From: Massilia oculi
Lineage (GTDB): Bacteria > Pseudomonadota > Gammaproteobacteria > Burkholderiales > Burkholderiaceae_D
Length of the DNA: 64,000 nt
Direction: 5' to 3'
Assembly (NCBI RefSeq): GCF_003143515.1
Contig: NZ_CP029343.1
Coordinates: 4,402,001-4,466,000, forward strand
In this document: positions 1 through 8,198 of the stretch, piece by piece
How the letters are laid out: the number at the start of each line of letters is the position of its first letter
Numbering within the stretch: position 1 is the first letter of the stretch
The notes under the pieces: model-generated
Told to the model about the DNA's origin: nothing
What the model saw: the letters and a program-made list of their open reading frames with translations, nothing else
Databases searched by the model: none
Program-made: the position numbers and the translations under genes

Positions 1-2
1 TG

Positions 3-392
3 CCGTTCGCCGGCCTGCTGTCCCTGCTCGTCCTGGTGCTGGGCGTGGTGCAGGTGCCGGCCCTCCTGGCGACCCTGCCAGTGATCATCTATATGTGGAG
101 CAGCGGCGACTACGGCAACACGCAGGCGATCACGTATTCCGTGCTGCTGTTGCTTGCCGGCTCGCTCGACAATGTGCTCAAGCCGCTGCTGCTGGGGCGC
201 GGCGTGAATGCCCCGATGCCGGTGATCCTGCTCGGCGCCCTGGGCGGCCTGGCCAGCGCCGGCCTGGTGGGCATGTTCGTGGGCGCGGTCTTCCTTGCCC
301 TGAGCTACCAGGCCTTCATGTGGTGGGTGGCGAACAGCCCCGATGCCGTGGCGCCGCCTGCGCCAGCGCCAGTGCCGGCGGCGCCGGAGTAG
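3..392 (+). CDS. AI-2E family transporter, C-terminal part
   Basis: This is the last 129 codons of a polytopic permease whose start lies before the window. The visible part has a hydrophobic helix, then the family-typical stretch around LDNVLKPLLLGRG (about residues 49-62), a Gly/Ala-rich helix (GALGGLASAGLVGMFVGAV) and a final hydrophobic segment. This matches the C-terminus of the AI-2E/PerM/YdiK permease family, which is linked to autoinducer or small-solute export across the inner membrane. The protein ends in a Pro/Ala-rich tail. A truncated outer-membrane-factor reading frame begins three bases after the stop, so the two may once have been cotranscribed. The substrate cannot be inferred from this fragment. 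Confidence 0.8.
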   Translation, partial: PFAGLLSLLVLVLGVVQVPALLATLPVIIYMWSSGDYGNTQAITYSVLLLLAGSLDNVLKPLLLGRGVNAPMPVILLGALGGLASAGLVGMFVGAVFLALSYQAFMWWVANSPDAVAPPAPAPVPAAPE

Positions 393-394
393 CC

Positions 395-768
395 GTGTGC
401 GCCGCGCCCGGCAGGCGGTCAGGCGGGAATGCGCTGGCGCTGGCAGGCGCGGCGCTGCTGGGCGCCTGTACGGCGGCCGGGCCCGACTTCGAACGTCCTG
501 ATATGCCGGCCGCGCTGGCCGGCTGGGACGGCGGCTCGCTGGCCTCGCTGAACACGCGCGCCGGCGCGCAGGGAAGCGCATCGATCCAGCAATGGTGGCG
601 CGGCTTCGACGATCCCGTGCCCGACGCGCTGATCGCCGAGGCCCAGCGCGTGAACCCGACGGTACGCGCCGCCGGCCTGCGCATCATGGAGGCACGCGCC
701 GAACTCGGGATCGCCGGCAGCACGCGCTATCCGCAGGGACAACAGCTCAGCGGCGAACTGCTGCGCGT
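395..768 (+). pseudogene. NodT-type outer membrane efflux lipoprotein, N-terminal remnant
   Basis: A GTG-started frame encodes a short hydrophobic leader ending in a lipobox (LLGAC). It continues with PDFERPDMP and a WWRGFDDPVPDALIAEAQRVNPTVRAA stretch, typical of the start of RND-type outer membrane factors (NodT/OprM/TolC family). Homology-like sequence stops around base 765, about 125 codons in, where a full protein would be about 470 residues. The frame then runs on as unrelated sequence to 1084. Immediately after the break, another frame carries the C-terminus of a membrane protein, so this looks like a deletion scar rather than a working gene. The lipobox and the WW motif are seen directly; loss of function is inferred from the missing beta-barrel. 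Confidence 0.65.
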
Positions 769-1229
769 TGATCCACCCGGCTTTCTACCTGTCCGCCATC
801 ATCAAGTCGGTGCTGCTGGGCCAGCAGGCCGGCGCCACGGGCGCGCGCTCGGCGGGGCGGATGCTGGTCGGTTCGACGCTGGCGGGCGCGGGCATGGCGG
901 TCGTGGCCTGGTCCGGCCTGGCGGTGTGGCCGACCCTGTGGATGCTGGTGCCGTGGATGGCCGCCGCCGCGCTCTGGAGCGGAGCCCGGATTTTTGGCCT
1001 CAAGGCCTCGGCGCTGCCGCCCCCGTTCTGGAGCAATGCCCTGGTGACCATGCTGATCCTGCTGGGCCCGGCGATCGAGGATAGCGTGGTGGGGAAGGAC
1101 GTCGGCCATGCTTCGCTGGTGCGGATGAGCCTGTTCGTCGTTCTCGCGCTGTATGCCTGGGCCATCGTGTGGGTGCTGGAAGGCTGGCGCGCGTCAAGGT
1201 CGTTGCGGAGCTGTCGGTTTGAGTCATAA
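768..1229 (+). pseudogene. Multi-TM efflux-associated membrane protein (FUSC/DUF2955-like), C-terminal remnant
   Basis: This frame has no plausible start of its own. It begins in mid-protein (IHPAFYLSAIIKSVLLGQQAG) exactly where the preceding outer-membrane-factor sequence breaks off, in a different frame. It encodes four or so hydrophobic helices, consistent with the C-terminal half of an inner-membrane protein of the FUSC/DUF2955 type, which often sits in operons with HlyD-type adaptors and outer membrane factors. The natural reading is that a deletion removed the 3' end of one efflux gene and the 5' part of its neighbour. The family name is tentative, from pattern recognition only. Translation as an independent protein seems unlikely. 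Confidence 0.5.
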
Positions 1230-1312
1230 GGCGTTTAATTTTAGTCAATACCAGTGACCTGATTGGTATAGCCAAATTGAATAGGTCTTGCAAAACACGA
1301 CTCCAGCGAGTA

Positions 1313-1328
1313 CTGTATGTTTATACAG
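1313..1328 (+). promoter_or_regulatory. LexA (SOS) box upstream of imuA
   Basis: CTGTATGTTTATACAG lies 23 bases before the imuA start and fits the proteobacterial LexA consensus CTGT-N8-ACAG; the flanking TA on both sides fits as well. An almost identical box precedes dnaE2 at 32258-32273. The site predicts LexA repression and DNA-damage induction of imuA-imuB. Confidence 0.92.
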
Positions 1329-1351
1329 TATTTGTCTGATAAGCCTGATCC

Positions 1352-2059
1352 ATGAACCACTCAGCCATCCTTGCCGCACCCGAGGCAGTGCACCCATCGC
1401 TGTGGCGCGCGTCGCAGTTGGCGCATGCCGATACGCGCTGCATCGATACCGGCCACCCAACGCTCTCGAGCCAGCTTCCCGGCGGGGGCTGGCCCGGCGG
1501 CACCCTGGTCGACCTGCACTTGCAGCAGCCCGGCATCGGCGAGATGCGCCTGTTGCGGCCGGCCCTGGCCGCCTGCGCCGAACGCCGCATCGTGCTGCTG
1601 CAGCCGCCCCATCCACCCCAGGCCCTGGCGCTTGCCGCGCTCGGCCTGGAGCCATCGCAGTTGCTGTGGCTGCGCACGACGCGCACTGCGGATGCACTCT
1701 GGGCGGCCGAGCAGGTGTTGCGTAGCGGTAGTTGCGGCGCCTTGCTGTTCTGGGCCAACCATATGCGTAACGACAGCCTGCGCCGCCTGCACCTGGCGGC
1801 GCAAGGCGGCGAAACGCTGTTTTTCATGCTCCGTCCGCTGGCGGCGGCGCAAGATGCATCTCCCGCGCCTTTGCGTCTTGCGCTGCGGCCGGCGGCCGGC
1901 GGCATGCATATCGACTTCGTCAAACGTCGGGGACCGCAGCGCGAGGCGCCGCTGTTCCTTCCTCTTGGATCTTCACTACTGCAACGCCATGCGCCTCTGG
2001 ATCGGCCTGTATTTGCCCCAGCTACCGCTCGAGGTCTTCAGCCCACGCTGGTTCAGTGA
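1352..2059 (+). CDS. imuA: ImuA, SOS mutasome accessory protein
   Basis: ImuA (235 residues) is a RecA/SulA-like accessory protein. Together with ImuB and DnaE2 it carries out error-prone translesion synthesis after DNA damage. Recognisable pieces are the N-terminal VHPSLWRASQLA segment, the GGGWPGGTLVDL stretch (about residues 44-55) corresponding to a degenerate ATP-binding loop, and the central LRPALAACAERRIVLLQPPHPPQALALAALG region. The length is usual for the family. A strong LexA box sits immediately upstream. The 3' end overlaps imuB by 71 bases, so the two are very likely translationally coupled. The usual third partner, dnaE2, is not next to it but about 29 kb downstream. Confidence 0.92.
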   Translation: MNHSAILAAPEAVHPSLWRASQLAHADTRCIDTGHPTLSSQLPGGGWPGGTLVDLHLQQPGIGEMRLLRPALAACAERRIVLLQPPHPPQALALAALGLEPSQLLWLRTTRTADALWAAEQVLRSGSCGALLFWANHMRNDSLRRLHLAAQGGETLFFMLRPLAAAQDASPAPLRLALRPAAGGMHIDFVKRRGPQREAPLFLPLGSSLLQRHAPLDRPVFAPATARGLQPTLVQ

Positions 2060-3509
2060 GGCGGAGAGCGAAGCCGGCGACGCTGCTGGTGGCCCCGACC
2101 CTGGCAGCGTCATCCTCGAGCAGGAACGGGTAATGGCGCTGTCGCCGGCGGCGCGCGCTGCCGGCGTGCAGATCGGCATGCGCCGCGGCGGCGTGCTGAT
2201 GCTGATGCCCGAGGCGCGCATCGAACTGCGCAGCCATGCGCGCGAAGCCGAGGCCATGGATGCGGTAGCCATGACCATGCTCCAGTACACGCCGCAGGTG
2301 GCGCTGGCCGAAGAAGCGACGCTACTGCTCGATATCGGCGCCAGCCTGCGCCTGTTCGGCGGCATCCGGCGCCTGTGCGAGCGGGTGCGCGCCAATCTGG
2401 CGGCGCTCGGCTTCACGGCCTGCATCGCCTGCGCCCCCACCGCGCGCGGGGCGTGGCTGCTGGCGCGCCGCAATGCGGGGCGCGCCCTCACGATGGATTC
2501 GCTGGTGCGGCGCCTCGACCGCTTGCCGGTGGGACTGCTGCCGCCGGCGCGGCCGTTCGCCACGTGGTTCGAGGGCATCGGCTGCCGCCGCCTGGACGAG
2601 CTGCGGCGCCTGCCGCGGCCTGGCCTGCAGCGGCGCTGCGGGCGGGCCCTGCTCGACATGCTGGACGCCGCCTACGGCCTGAACGCCGAAATGTTCCATT
2701 GGGTGGCGCCGCCGGAGCGTTTCCATGCGCGGCTCGAACTGTTCGACCGGCTCGAACAGGCCGACCTGCTGCTGGCCGGCGCCCACCGCCTGGTGCTGCA
2801 GATGACGGGCTGGCTGTGCGCGCGCCAGCTGGCGGTCGAACGCATCCGGCTGTCGCTCGACCACGAGCGCGGCCGCATGGCGCGCCCACCGACCCTGGTC
2901 GAGGTGGCGCTGGCCGAACCCACCTGGCGCGACGAGCACCTGCTGCGCCTGCTGCGCGAGCGCCTGGCCAAGCTCGAACTCGAAGCGCCCGTGATCGGCA
3001 TCGGCCTGGAAGCGCAGCAATTGCAGGCAATGGCGCCACCGACCGATTCGCTGTTTCCCGATCCCGGCGGCACCGAAGAAGACCGGATGCGCATGATCGA
3101 GCTGCTGGTGGCGCGCCTGGGGGCAGACAATGTCTTGCAGGCGCTGCCGGTGGCCGATTACCGGCCCGAAGTGGCCAACGCCTGGGTGCCGGTGGAGCAG
3201 AAGGTGAGCGCCGCCGCGCGCGCGGCGCAGATGCCCCCCGACGTGCGGAGCCTGCCACGCCCGAGCTGGCTGCTGGCCAAGCCGATCGCGCTCCTGATGC
3301 GCGACCACCGGCCGTTCTACGGTTCGCCCCTGCGGGTGGCGTCCAATCCCGAACGCATCGAGGCCGGCTGGTGGAGCCAGACGCAGACGCGCGACTACTT
3401 CATCGCCGAAGGGCAAGACAACGCGCTGTACTGGATCTATCGCGAGCGCATCAACGGCACCGGCGAGGATGCGGCGCCGCGCTGGTTCCTGCATGGCTTG
3501 TTCGGCTAA
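1989..3509 (+). CDS. imuB: ImuB, Y-family polymerase-like hub protein
   Basis: ImuB (506 residues) is a Y-family polymerase homologue that lacks catalytic activity and bridges DnaE2 to the beta clamp in the mutasome. The start at 1989 is chosen because it gives the characteristic N-terminus MRLWIGLYLPQLPLEVF; the open frame extends upstream but loses homology. Typical landmarks are the LDIGASLRLFGG motif (about residue 118) and a GIGCRRLDELRRLPRPGLQRRCG little-finger/HhH-like stretch in the middle. The 3' end (YWIYRERINGTGEDAAPRWFLHGLFG) is the usual ImuB C-terminus. It overlaps imuA by 71 bases, shares its LexA box, and is not followed by dnaE2 as in the common imuA-imuB-dnaE2 operon. Confidence 0.93.
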   Translation: MRLWIGLYLPQLPLEVFSPRWFSEAESEAGDAAGGPDPGSVILEQERVMALSPAARAAGVQIGMRRGGVLMLMPEARIELRSHAREAEAMDAVAMTMLQYTPQVALAEEATLLLDIGASLRLFGGIRRLCERVRANLAALGFTACIACAPTARGAWLLARRNAGRALTMDSLVRRLDRLPVGLLPPARPFATWFEGIGCRRLDELRRLPRPGLQRRCGRALLDMLDAAYGLNAEMFHWVAPPERFHARLELFDRLEQADLLLAGAHRLVLQMTGWLCARQLAVERIRLSLDHERGRMARPPTLVEVALAEPTWRDEHLLRLLRERLAKLELEAPVIGIGLEAQQLQAMAPPTDSLFPDPGGTEEDRMRMIELLVARLGADNVLQALPVADYRPEVANAWVPVEQKVSAAARAAQMPPDVRSLPRPSWLLAKPIALLMRDHRPFYGSPLRVASNPERIEAGWWSQTQTRDYFIAEGQDNALYWIYRERINGTGEDAAPRWFLHGLFG

Positions 3510-3706
3510 GCGCCTGTGCCTGCAGGCAAAGTGCGCTGCCGATCGAGGTGGCCTGCGGGTCGGCCCGGCAGTTCACTGCCCATCCATGGCTGACGGGCGC
3601 GGCGCCATCCGGTCAGCAGGCCTGGACAGCGCTTGCGGCGGTGCTAGACTGCTGTAAGCACGGCCATGCCCCTGGCGCCATGCGCCAGCCACATCTTCCA
3701 GCGTTC

Positions 3707-5998
3707 ATGCGAGCCAGTATGCATTCGAGCAACCGAACCAGCATGGCGCAGCTGGCGATCTGCATCGCCACGCTGGTGGCCGGCGGCGCATGCCATCTGG
3801 CCGGGGCGGACCTGGTCGGGGACTGGATCTGGCTGGCCGGCGCCGCCGTCGTGCTGCTGGCGCTGGCGGTCGACACCGTCGTCGCGCTCTGGCGCAAGCG
3901 CCTGGGACTGGACCTCGTTGCACTGGTCTCCATCGCCGGCGCGATCCTGCTGCAGGAGTATTTCACCGCAGATATCATCGCCCTGATGTTCGCCAGCGGC
4001 CGCGCCCTGGAGGGATATGCGGAGCGGCGCGCCCGCAAGGACATGTCGGCCCTGCTGCAGAAAGCCCCGCGCAGCGCCAGCCGGTACGAACATGGCCGGC
4101 TGGTCGAGGTGCCGCTCGAGGCGATTCGTCCGGGAGACCGCCTGGCAGTGCGGCCCGGCGAAACGGTGCCGGTGGACGGCACGCTGGTCTCGGCCGCCAC
4201 GCTGGACGAATCGAGCCTGACGGGCGAATCCATGCCCGTCGCCTGCCGCCCCGGGACGCTGCTCGGCAGCGGCGCCGTCAATGCCGGCGACGCATTCGAC
4301 ATGCTGGCGACCAGGACGGCCGGCGACAGCACGTTCTCCAATATCGTCCGCCTGGTCCAGGCCGCACAGGCGTCGAGGGCGCCGGCGGCGCGGCTGGCCG
4401 ACCGCTACGCCCTGATGTTCGTTCCCCTGGCCCTGGGCATCGCCGGCCTTGCCTGGTTGTCGAGTGGCGATCCGGCGCGGGCGCTGGCGGTGGTGGTGGT
4501 GGCCACGCCCTGTCCCTTGATCCTGGGGGTCCCGGTCGCCATCGTCAGCGCGATGTCGCGTTGCGCCCGGCGCGGCGTCCTGGTCAAGCACGGCGGCGCC
4601 CTCGAAAACATGGCGCAGGTCAAGACCATGTTCTTCGACAAGACCGGGACGCTCACCGGCGGCAGGGCGAAGCTGGTCGCGATCGCCGCCGCGCCCGGCG
4701 CCCCGCACGATGACGTCCTGCGCATGGCCGCGTCGCTGGCGCAGATGTCGGGCCACGCCATCTCGCAAGCCGTGGTCGCCGCCGCCATCGACCGCGGCAT
4801 GCGCCTGGCCGTTCCCGACGACGTCAGCGAGCAGCCCGGCGCCGGATTGTGCGGCCGGGTCGACGGCAGGCAGGTCCGCATCGGCAGCCAGGACTATGTG
4901 ACGGGCGGCGCGGATCCGCCGGCATGGGCGGCGGACATCGTCCGGCGCATCGGCGCCGAAGGCGGCGCGGCGGTGCATGTCGCGCTGGACGGCGCGCCGT
5001 GCGCGGTGCTGCAGATGGCGGACGAGATTCGCCTCGAATCGCCGCGCACCCTGCGCATGCTGCGCGCGCTGGGCGTCGAGCGGATCGTGCTGCTGACCGG
5101 GGATCGCGCCGACGTGGCGGGCACGGTCGGCGCCGCCCTGGGGGTCGACGACGTGGTGGCCGGCCAGACGCCCGCCACCAAGCTTGCCGCCATCGCGGAC
5201 GCGCGGACGCGCGGCGTGACCATGATGGTCGGCGACGGCATCAACGATGCGCCGGCCCTGGCCGCGGCCGACATCGGCGTGGCGATGGGCGCGCGCGGCG
5301 CGGCGGCCGCCGCCGAATCGGCCCAGGTCGTGCTGCTGGTCGACAGGCTCGACCGGCTGGCGTTCGCGGTGCGCATCGCGCAGCGAAGCAAGGCCATCGC
5401 GCTGCAGGGCGTGGCGGCAGGAATGGGGCTGTCGATTGCCGCCATGGGCGTCGCGGCGTTCGGCTACCTTCCGCCGGTTGCCGGCGCACTGTTGCAGGAA
5501 CTGATCGACGTCGCGGTGATCGCCAATGCGCTGCGCGTGCTGCGCCTGGACGCGGCGACGCAGGCAGAACGCATGCAGGCCCGGGAATTCGACCGGCTCA
5601 GGGACGAACACGCGCGGCTGGCGCCGGTCATCGACCGCCTTGGCCTGCTGGCGGACCAGGCGGCCAGCAGGCCCGCCGCCGTGCGCCAGGAGCTGGCATC
5701 GCTGAACGACGCGCTGCGCCGCCAGATTCTTCCCCACGAGGCCAGCGACGACGCCGTCCTCTACCCGCGCGTGGCGCGCATGATCGGCGGCGAGGACCCG
5801 CTGGCGCCGATGAGCCGCACGCATCGCGAAATCCAGCGGCTCTGCGTCATGCTCGAGCGGCTGTCGAACGCGCCGCCCGCGGAGGGCGGCGAGGAAACGT
5901 CGATCCGGGAGCTGCGCCGCACTCTGTACGCGCTCGAAGCCATCCTGCGCCTGCACTTCGCCCAGGAGGAGGAAATCTATTACGGGCTCGCCCCGTGA
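3707..5998 (+). CDS. P1B-type heavy-metal ATPase with C-terminal hemerythrin-like domain
   Basis: This inner-membrane ATPase (about 763 residues) should pump a soft or transition metal using ATP. Visible P-type landmarks in order are the TGES actuator motif (about residue 180), the membrane CPx motif in ATPCPL, the phosphorylation site DKTGT, and the hinge motif GDGINDAPAL. No N-terminal heavy-metal-associated CxxC domain is present. After the last membrane helices, the same frame continues with about 150 residues rich in spaced His/Asp/Glu (DEHARL, ILPHEASDDAVLYPRV, THREIQRL, LHFAQEEEIYYG), which resembles a hemerythrin-type four-helix bundle. No stop or frameshift separates the two parts. 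The start is uncertain (3680, 3707 or 3719). It converges on a sulfide-detoxification operon. Substrate and any sensory role of the tail are unknown. Confidence 0.85.
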   Translation: MRASMHSSNRTSMAQLAICIATLVAGGACHLAGADLVGDWIWLAGAAVVLLALAVDTVVALWRKRLGLDLVALVSIAGAILLQEYFTADIIALMFASGRALEGYAERRARKDMSALLQKAPRSASRYEHGRLVEVPLEAIRPGDRLAVRPGETVPVDGTLVSAATLDESSLTGESMPVACRPGTLLGSGAVNAGDAFDMLATRTAGDSTFSNIVRLVQAAQASRAPAARLADRYALMFVPLALGIAGLAWLSSGDPARALAVVVVATPCPLILGVPVAIVSAMSRCARRGVLVKHGGALENMAQVKTMFFDKTGTLTGGRAKLVAIAAAPGAPHDDVLRMAASLAQMSGHAISQAVVAAAIDRGMRLAVPDDVSEQPGAGLCGRVDGRQVRIGSQDYVTGGADPPAWAADIVRRIGAEGGAAVHVALDGAPCAVLQMADEIRLESPRTLRMLRALGVERIVLLTGDRADVAGTVGAALGVDDVVAGQTPATKLAAIADARTRGVTMMVGDGINDAPALAAADIGVAMGARGAAAAAESAQVVLLVDRLDRLAFAVRIAQRSKAIALQGVAAGMGLSIAAMGVAAFGYLPPVAGALLQELIDVAVIANALRVLRLDAATQAERMQAREFDRLRDEHARLAPVIDRLGLLADQAASRPAAVRQELASLNDALRRQILPHEASDDAVLYPRVARMIGGEDPLAPMSRTHREIQRLCVMLERLSNAPPAEGGEETSIRELRRTLYALEAILRLHFAQEEEIYYGLAP

Positions 5999-6021
5999 GC
6001 CGCGGCCGGACGGTCCGGGCG

Positions 6022-6771
6022 CTAGCCTTGCCGGCTGTGGCCCATCTGCTGGCAATAGCGCGCCAGCTGGTCCGGAAGATCGGCCGGGCAGACGCCGCAC
6101 TGGCGGTTGCCGGGCACGGCGTGGTCGATGAAGGTTGGATAAGGAAGGTTCAGCCCGGCCATGATGGCCATGAACTCCTCGCGCGTGCGCTCCTTGCCCA
6201 GCCGCGGATTGCGCTGGCGCTCCTGCGCGATCGACGACACGTGGCGCTCCTGGTAGTCGTGGGCAGGGTAGACCAGGGTCTCGCCGGGCAAGGTGAACAG
6301 CTTGTCGGTGACGCTGCTGAACAGGGCGCCGGCATCGCCGTTCTGGAAATCGGTACGCCCGCAACCGTCGATCAGCAGCGCGTCGCCGGTGAACACGCGC
6401 TCGCCGAGCAGGTAGGCGAAGTGCCCATCCGTATGGCCCGGCGTATGCAGCGGCTGCAGCGTGATGCCGGCAACCGTGAACGGGACGCCTTCCTCGACCC
6501 AGGCGTCCGCGCAGGGAAGGCGGTCGATGCCGGACGAGGCGATCCGGCTGCCGGTGGCGCGCTTGAGCTCCAGCGCTGCGGTGATGTGGTCGGCGTGGAT
6601 ATGCGTGTCGAGCGTCCAGGCCAGGGTCAATCCCAGGCGATGCAGTTCGGCCCGGTCGCGTTCCATGCTCGAGATGACCGGATCGATCAGGATCGCCTGG
6701 CCGGTCTGTTCGTCGCCCAGCAGATACGTATAGGTACTGGACAGCGGTTCGAAGAGTTGCTTGAAATACAT
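6022..6771 (-). CDS. blh: Persulfide dioxygenase-type MBL-fold hydrolase (Blh/ETHE1-like)
   Basis: This 249-residue metallo-beta-lactamase-fold protein resembles bacterial Blh and mitochondrial ETHE1, iron enzymes that oxidise glutathione persulfide to sulfite. Metal-site motifs are visible: THIHADH (about residues 56-62), HTPGHTDG near 110, GDALLIDGCGRTDFQ near 130, and YPAHDY near 170. A CxxC-like GVCPADLPDQL segment lies near the C-terminus. A good ribosome site (GGGAGG) precedes the start. It is the last gene of a minus-strand operon beginning with a BigR-type repressor and two YeeE/YedE-like membrane proteins, the classic layout of hydrogen sulfide detoxification operons. Confidence 0.88.
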   Translation of the reverse strand: MYFKQLFEPLSSTYTYLLGDEQTGQAILIDPVISSMERDRAELHRLGLTLAWTLDTHIHADHITAALELKRATGSRIASSGIDRLPCADAWVEEGVPFTVAGITLQPLHTPGHTDGHFAYLLGERVFTGDALLIDGCGRTDFQNGDAGALFSSVTDKLFTLPGETLVYPAHDYQERHVSSIAQERQRNPRLGKERTREEFMAIMAGLNLPYPTFIDHAVPGNRQCGVCPADLPDQLARYCQQMGHSRQG

Positions 6772-6822
6772 AATGCCTCCCTTGGTTTGCCTGCGGACCG
6801 GCGTGCGGCCAGCGAGGGCGTC

Positions 6823-7260
6823 TCAGGCCGTGGACCGCTTCGATCCTGCGCGGATCCGCTCCAGCAGTTCGAAGACGGCCATCCCGGCCAGCATGGCGCC
6901 GGTGAAGAGCAGCACCCTGGTGCCGCCGGTGGCCAGCGACGCCAGCGCCGGCCCCGGGCAGAAGCCTGCCACTCCCCAGCCGACGCCAAAGGCGATGCTG
7001 CCCAGCACCAGGCGGCGATCGATACGGGTGGCGGTCGGCAAGCGCATCGCTTCGCCCAGCAGCGAGCGTTCGCGCCGGCCGGCGATACGGAAGGCGACCA
7101 GGCCCACCAGGACCGCGCCACCCATGACGAAGGCCAGCGACGGATCCCAGTTGCCCGCCAGGTCGAGGAAGCCCAGGACCTTGGCCGGATCCGTCATGCC
7201 ACCCAGCAGCAGGCCGATCCCGAACACCAGGCCGGCGATGAATGCAGTCACGATTCCCAT
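6823..7260 (-). CDS. YeeE/YedE-family (DUF6691) membrane protein
   Basis: This 145-residue inner-membrane protein shows the two signature segments of the smaller YeeE/YedE half-transporter: GLLLGGMTDPAKVLGFLD near the N-terminus, and GVGWGVAGFCPGPAL with its conserved Cys around residue 106. Four hydrophobic stretches are visible. YeeE/YedE (TsuA-like) proteins move sulfur compounds such as thiosulfate through conserved cysteines. It is encoded just after its partner (7271-7702) with a short gap and upstream of the persulfide dioxygenase, so import or export of reduced sulfur coupled to persulfide oxidation is the likely role. Confidence 0.85.
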   Translation of the reverse strand: MGIVTAFIAGLVFGIGLLLGGMTDPAKVLGFLDLAGNWDPSLAFVMGGAVLVGLVAFRIAGRRERSLLGEAMRLPTATRIDRRLVLGSIAFGVGWGVAGFCPGPALASLATGGTRVLLFTGAMLAGMAVFELLERIRAGSKRSTA

Positions 7261-7270
7261 CGCTATTCTC

Positions 7271-7702
7271 CTAGCCGATCACGTGCCGTGACACGAATAC
7301 GGTGGCGAAGCCGGCCAGCATGAATGCGGCCGTCGCTACCAGCGAGCGCGGCGACAGGCGCGACAGTCCGCACACGCCGTGGCCGCTGGTGCAGCCCGCG
7401 CCATACCGGGTGCCGATGCCGACCAGCAGGCCGGCGGCGGCGAGCGCCGCATCGCCGGCCTCGACATGCGCCACGGGCAACGGCGCCGCCATGGCATACA
7501 CCAGCGGGGCGGCAACCAGGCCGGACAGGAAGGCGACGCGCCAGCCGATATCGCCGCCGACGGGCCGCAACAGTCCACCCAGGATGCCGCTGATGCCGGC
7601 GATCCTGCCGTTGAACAGGATAAAGACGGCGGCCGCCAGGCCGATCAGCAGGCCACCGGCCAGGGATTGCCAGGGCGTGAACTGGATCCAGTCAATCGTC
7701 AT
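7271..7702 (-). CDS. YeeE/YedE-family sulfur transporter subunit
   Basis: This is a 143-residue membrane protein with the motif LFNGRIAGISGILGGLL near residue 30 and the Cys-containing GIGTRYGAGCTSGHGVCGLSRLS signature near residue 100, both typical of YeeE/YedE half-transporters. The start MTIDWIQ is chosen because GGAG lies eight bases ahead of it; longer frames reach upstream into bigR. The gene overlaps the end of bigR by 11 bases and is followed at once by the second half-transporter gene, so the two probably form a heteromeric sulfur-compound permease. Confidence 0.85.
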   Translation of the reverse strand: MTIDWIQFTPWQSLAGGLLIGLAAAVFILFNGRIAGISGILGGLLRPVGGDIGWRVAFLSGLVAAPLVYAMAAPLPVAHVEAGDAALAAAGLLVGIGTRYGAGCTSGHGVCGLSRLSPRSLVATAAFMLAGFATVFVSRHVIG

Positions 7703-8024
7703 CGTTTTCTCCATTGGCGCAGTACAACTGGTACAGGACGTGCATGACCGCCATCGCCTCCTTGCTGGCAAGCTTGTAATACACCTGCTTGCCCTCGCGC
7801 CGCGTGCTGACCAGTTTCTCCTCGCGCAAGACGCCGAGCTGCTGAGACAGGGTCGGTTGCCGGATGCCCAGCACCGACTCGAGTTCGCTGACGCAAAGCT
7901 CGTCCTGGCTCAATTGACAAAGCAACAGGAGGCGATCGGCATTGCCCAGCGTCTTGAGCAGCGCGCAAGCGCGCGCCGCGGCAAGCTGCATGGCTGCCGG
8001 GTCCAGATGATTTTGACCTTGCAC
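7692..8024 (-). CDS. bigR: BigR-type ArsR/SmtB repressor, sulfide/persulfide sensor
   Basis: This 110-residue winged-helix repressor has the ArsR-family recognition region (SELESVLGIRQPTLSQQLGVLREEKLVSTRREGKQVYYKL). Two cysteines match the BigR redox pair: one after the first helix (LLLLCQL) and one near the end (LYQLYC). In the BigR family these form a di- or polysulfide link when persulfides accumulate, which releases DNA and induces the operon. It is first in the bigR-yeeE-yedE-blh operon and begins with GTG. The AT-rich segment upstream at 8040-8075 is the likely promoter/operator. Another downstream ATG (MQLAAARA) is possible as the start. Confidence 0.88.
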   Translation of the reverse strand: MQGQNHLDPAAMQLAAARACALLKTLGNADRLLLLCQLSQDELCVSELESVLGIRQPTLSQQLGVLREEKLVSTRREGKQVYYKLASKEAMAVMHVLYQLYCANGENDDD

Positions 8025-8037
8025 GGATGAGAGGTTC

Positions 8038-8076
8038 CTTTAAAAACGATTCATCATTATACATTATATTAAAACG
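8038..8076 (-). promoter_or_regulatory. AT-rich promoter/operator region of bigR operon
   Basis: This is a sharply AT-rich patch in otherwise GC-rich DNA (TATACATTATATTAAAA on the plus strand) immediately upstream of bigR. BigR operators in other bacteria are AT-rich and overlap the -10 box, so this is the most likely autoregulatory site. No clean palindrome could be defined by eye. Confidence 0.5.
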
Positions 8077-8198
8077 TGATGTGTTTGATGCGCTCATTTT
8101 TCGCCATCGCCGCGGCCTGCGCGGACTGATGGTCCAAAGGCAGAGGCGGCCCGGCTTTCACCCGTGCTATCGTGCCGCGAAACCACCTGGAGGGTCCC

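Noticed and set aside
5530..5998. Hemerythrin domain as a separate gene
   Set aside because: No stop, start or ribosome site separates it from the ATPase, and the frame is continuous.
3644..6364. Very long minus-strand reading frame (about 900 codons) opposite the P-type ATPase
   Set aside because: Low-complexity Arg/Ala/Gly-rich translation with no motifs; the plus strand holds a clear ATPase. It is a shadow caused by GC-rich codon use.
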